This document shows positions 6,124-7,557 of a DNA stretch of 7,557 nucleotides, in pieces. The notes beneath the pieces were generated by a model, which worked only from the letters and a program-made list of their open reading frames with translations, was not told where the DNA came from and searched no databases. A program made the position numbers and the translations under genes. The DNA lies in assembly GCA_016935875.1 (NCBI GenBank), contig JAFGQD010000164.1, positions 1-7,557 on the forward strand, written 5' to 3'. This DNA comes from Deltaproteobacteria bacterium. GTDB taxonomy: Bacteria > Desulfobacterota > Syntrophia > Syntrophales > UBA2210. How positions within the stretch are numbered: position 1 is the stretch's first letter; the number at the start of each line of letters is the position of its first letter.

Positions 6124-7557
6124 ATGAAATTATTGGAAAGGGTCAGCACCGGTTTGAAAGGACTGGATGAGATTGTCGATAATCTGCGAATCGGTGACAA
6201 CGTCGTATGGCGGGTTGGCGATATTGAAGAATATGCGTATTTTGTCAAGAGCTACGTCAACAAGGCCGTCAAAGATAACCGAAGGGTTGTCTATATGCGG
6301 TTCGCCGATCACAAACCGCTGGTGAAACAGCATTCCAATGTTGTGATTTATAAACTGGACGCGGAAGGGGGGTTCGAGTCCTTTTCGACAGAAGTCCATA
6401 ATATCGTGACAAAAGAGGGCAAAGGGGTTTTCTATGTTTTTGATTGTCTCTCAGACCTCTTATCAACATGGTCAACCGATCTCATGATCGGAAACTTCTT
6501 TATAATTACCTGTCCTTATCTTTTCGAGATGGATACTGTAGCTTACTTTGCGATTATCAGAGACAGACATTCTTATCAAACTATTGCCCGTATTCGAGAA
6601 ACTACACAACTTCTCATTGACGCGTACAGAGATAATGGGTTTTTTCATGTTCATCCTTTAAAGGTTTGGCAGCGATATTCTCCAACTATGTTCCTGCCCC
6701 ATCTGCAGGAAGGGGACCAGTTTGTTCCTATCGTAAACAGTATTGACGCGGCGCGGCTATTTTCTCACATATCACGACAAACACTCGAACGGGCCAAACG
6801 GAAACTCGATAACTGGGATCGCTTATTCCTGCGGGCTCAGGAACTTCTGGATCAGCCCTGGGAATCCGAAGAGAAACAGGACATGATAGACAAAATATGC
6901 CGGATAATGATTACCAGAGAACCGCGGATGTCTATACTTGTCAAAGATAAATTTTCTCTCGAAGATCTGTTGAGAATAAGGGAGAGACTAATCGGTACCG
7001 GCTTTATCGGAGGGAAAGCGGTGGGGATGCTTCTCGCGAGAAAAATCCTGTCGGAAGACACGTCTTTCAAATGGAATGAGGTTTTAGAACCCCATGACTC
7101 TTTTTATATCGGTTCTGATGTCTTTTACACCTATATTGTTCATAATGGGTGGTGGAAATTACGCATGAAGCAAAAAACAAAGGATGGGTACTTCGAAGTA
7201 GCGAAAGCCCTCCGGGAGAATATGTTCAATGGATCTTTCCTGGAAGAAATTAAGGAACAATTCCTTGAGGTTGTAGAATATTTCGGTCAATCACCGTATA
7301 TTGTCCGTTCCAGCAGTTTGCTTGAGGACGCGTTCGGTAATGCGTTCGCCGGTAAATATGAAAGTGTTTTTTGCGTCAATCAAGGAAGTCCTGAGGAACG
7401 TTACAAACAATTTGAAGATGCTGTTCGACAAATCTATGCGAGCACCTTGAACGAAGATGCCCTTATGTATCGGTTACAGAGAGGGCTTGAAGATGAAGAT
7501 GAGCAGATGGCATTATTGGTTCAGCGAGTGTCGGGATCATACAGGAAACAATACACG
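6124..7557 (+). CDS. PEP/pyruvate-binding (PPDK_N ATP-grasp) protein with degenerate KaiC-like N-terminal domain, 3'-truncated
   Basis: The frame is open for 478 codons to the window edge, so the C-terminus is unseen. Residues 6-27 (VSTGLKGLDEIVD... then LRIGDNVVW) closely resemble the opening of KaiC/RadA-type RecA-fold ATPases (STGIPGLDEIL...GLP.GS). The expected Walker A GxxGxGK[TS] is replaced by RVGDIEEYAYF (30-40), without the P-loop lysine. A Walker B-like strand remains: GVFYVFDCLSDLL (101-113, Asp108). Residues about 150-195 are well ordered (RIRETTQLLIDAY, HPLKVWQRYSPTMFLPHL). A charged, probably helical linker spans about 208-285. From about 290 it matches the N-terminal ATP-grasp domain of PEP synthase/pyruvate phosphate dikinase: GFIGGKAVGMLLAR (293-306), YIVRSSSLLED (392-402), FAGKYESVF (408-416), QIYASTL (436-442) and LLVQRV (464-469). 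No signal peptide or membrane segment is evident. Family reading: it may bind ATP and phosphorylate or sense PEP/pyruvate or another ligand. Whether the phospho-His and PEP-binding domains follow is unknown. The function cannot be stated. It lies 17 bases behind carB and is probably co-transcribed. Confidence 0.85.
   Translation, partial: MKLLERVSTGLKGLDEIVDNLRIGDNVVWRVGDIEEYAYFVKSYVNKAVKDNRRVVYMRFADHKPLVKQHSNVVIYKLDAEGGFESFSTEVHNIVTKEGKGVFYVFDCLSDLLSTWSTDLMIGNFFIITCPYLFEMDTVAYFAIIRDRHSYQTIARIRETTQLLIDAYRDNGFFHVHPLKVWQRYSPTMFLPHLQEGDQFVPIVNSIDAARLFSHISRQTLERAKRKLDNWDRLFLRAQELLDQPWESEEKQDMIDKICRIMITREPRMSILVKDKFSLEDLLRIRERLIGTGFIGGKAVGMLLARKILSEDTSFKWNEVLEPHDSFYIGSDVFYTYIVHNGWWKLRMKQKTKDGYFEVAKALRENMFNGSFLEEIKEQFLEVVEYFGQSPYIVRSSSLLEDAFGNAFAGKYESVFCVNQGSPEERYKQFEDAVRQIYASTLNEDALMYRLQRGLEDEDEQMALLVQRVSGSYRKQYT

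Noticed and set aside
6124..6720. Reading the N-terminal part of the last gene as a functional KaiC clock protein.
   Set aside because: The P-loop lysine and Gly-rich loop are missing, and the domain is followed by a PPDK-type ATP-grasp domain rather than a second KaiC repeat; no kaiA or kaiB is nearby.

Overview
The window is a densely packed, single-strand stretch of bacterial chromosome with moderate GC. It holds five genes, all on the + strand, separated by only 28, 14, 10 and 17 bases. No terminator-like hairpin or convincing internal promoter is visible in any gap, so the block reads as part of one operon that starts upstream of the window and continues beyond it. There are no RNA genes, insertion sequences, CRISPR arrays or phage genes.

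Layout: the 3' end of aspS (aspartyl-tRNA synthetase, 1-210); carA (carbamoyl-phosphate synthase small, glutaminase subunit, 239-1330); guaA (glutamine-hydrolysing GMP synthase, 1345-2883); carB (carbamoyl-phosphate synthase large subunit, 2894-6106); and the first 478 codons of a large uncharacterised protein (from 6124, running off the end). That last protein joins a KaiC/RecA-like N-terminal domain, which appears to have lost its Walker A P-loop, to a PEP synthase/pyruvate phosphate dikinase-type ATP-grasp domain.

The first four genes are core nitrogen and nucleotide metabolism. CarA releases ammonia from glutamine and CarB uses it to make carbamoyl phosphate for pyrimidines and arginine. 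GuaA uses its own glutaminase domain to aminate XMP to GMP. The unusual point is that guaA sits between the two subunit genes of one heteromeric enzyme, so a purine enzyme is transcriptionally locked to a pyrimidine/arginine enzyme.

The most interesting gene is the last: a predicted multidomain protein with a degenerate KaiC-like domain and a PEP-synthase-like ATP-grasp domain, with a strong ribosome binding site right behind carB. Proteins of this general kind are, from memory, annotated only as 'PEP/pyruvate-binding domain-containing protein', mainly in Desulfobacterota (former Deltaproteobacteria). This makes that group, possibly a syntrophic or sulfate-reducing lineage, my best but weakly supported guess for the source. 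The four housekeeping genes look intact and ordinary, apart from a few residue-level points listed in the findings.
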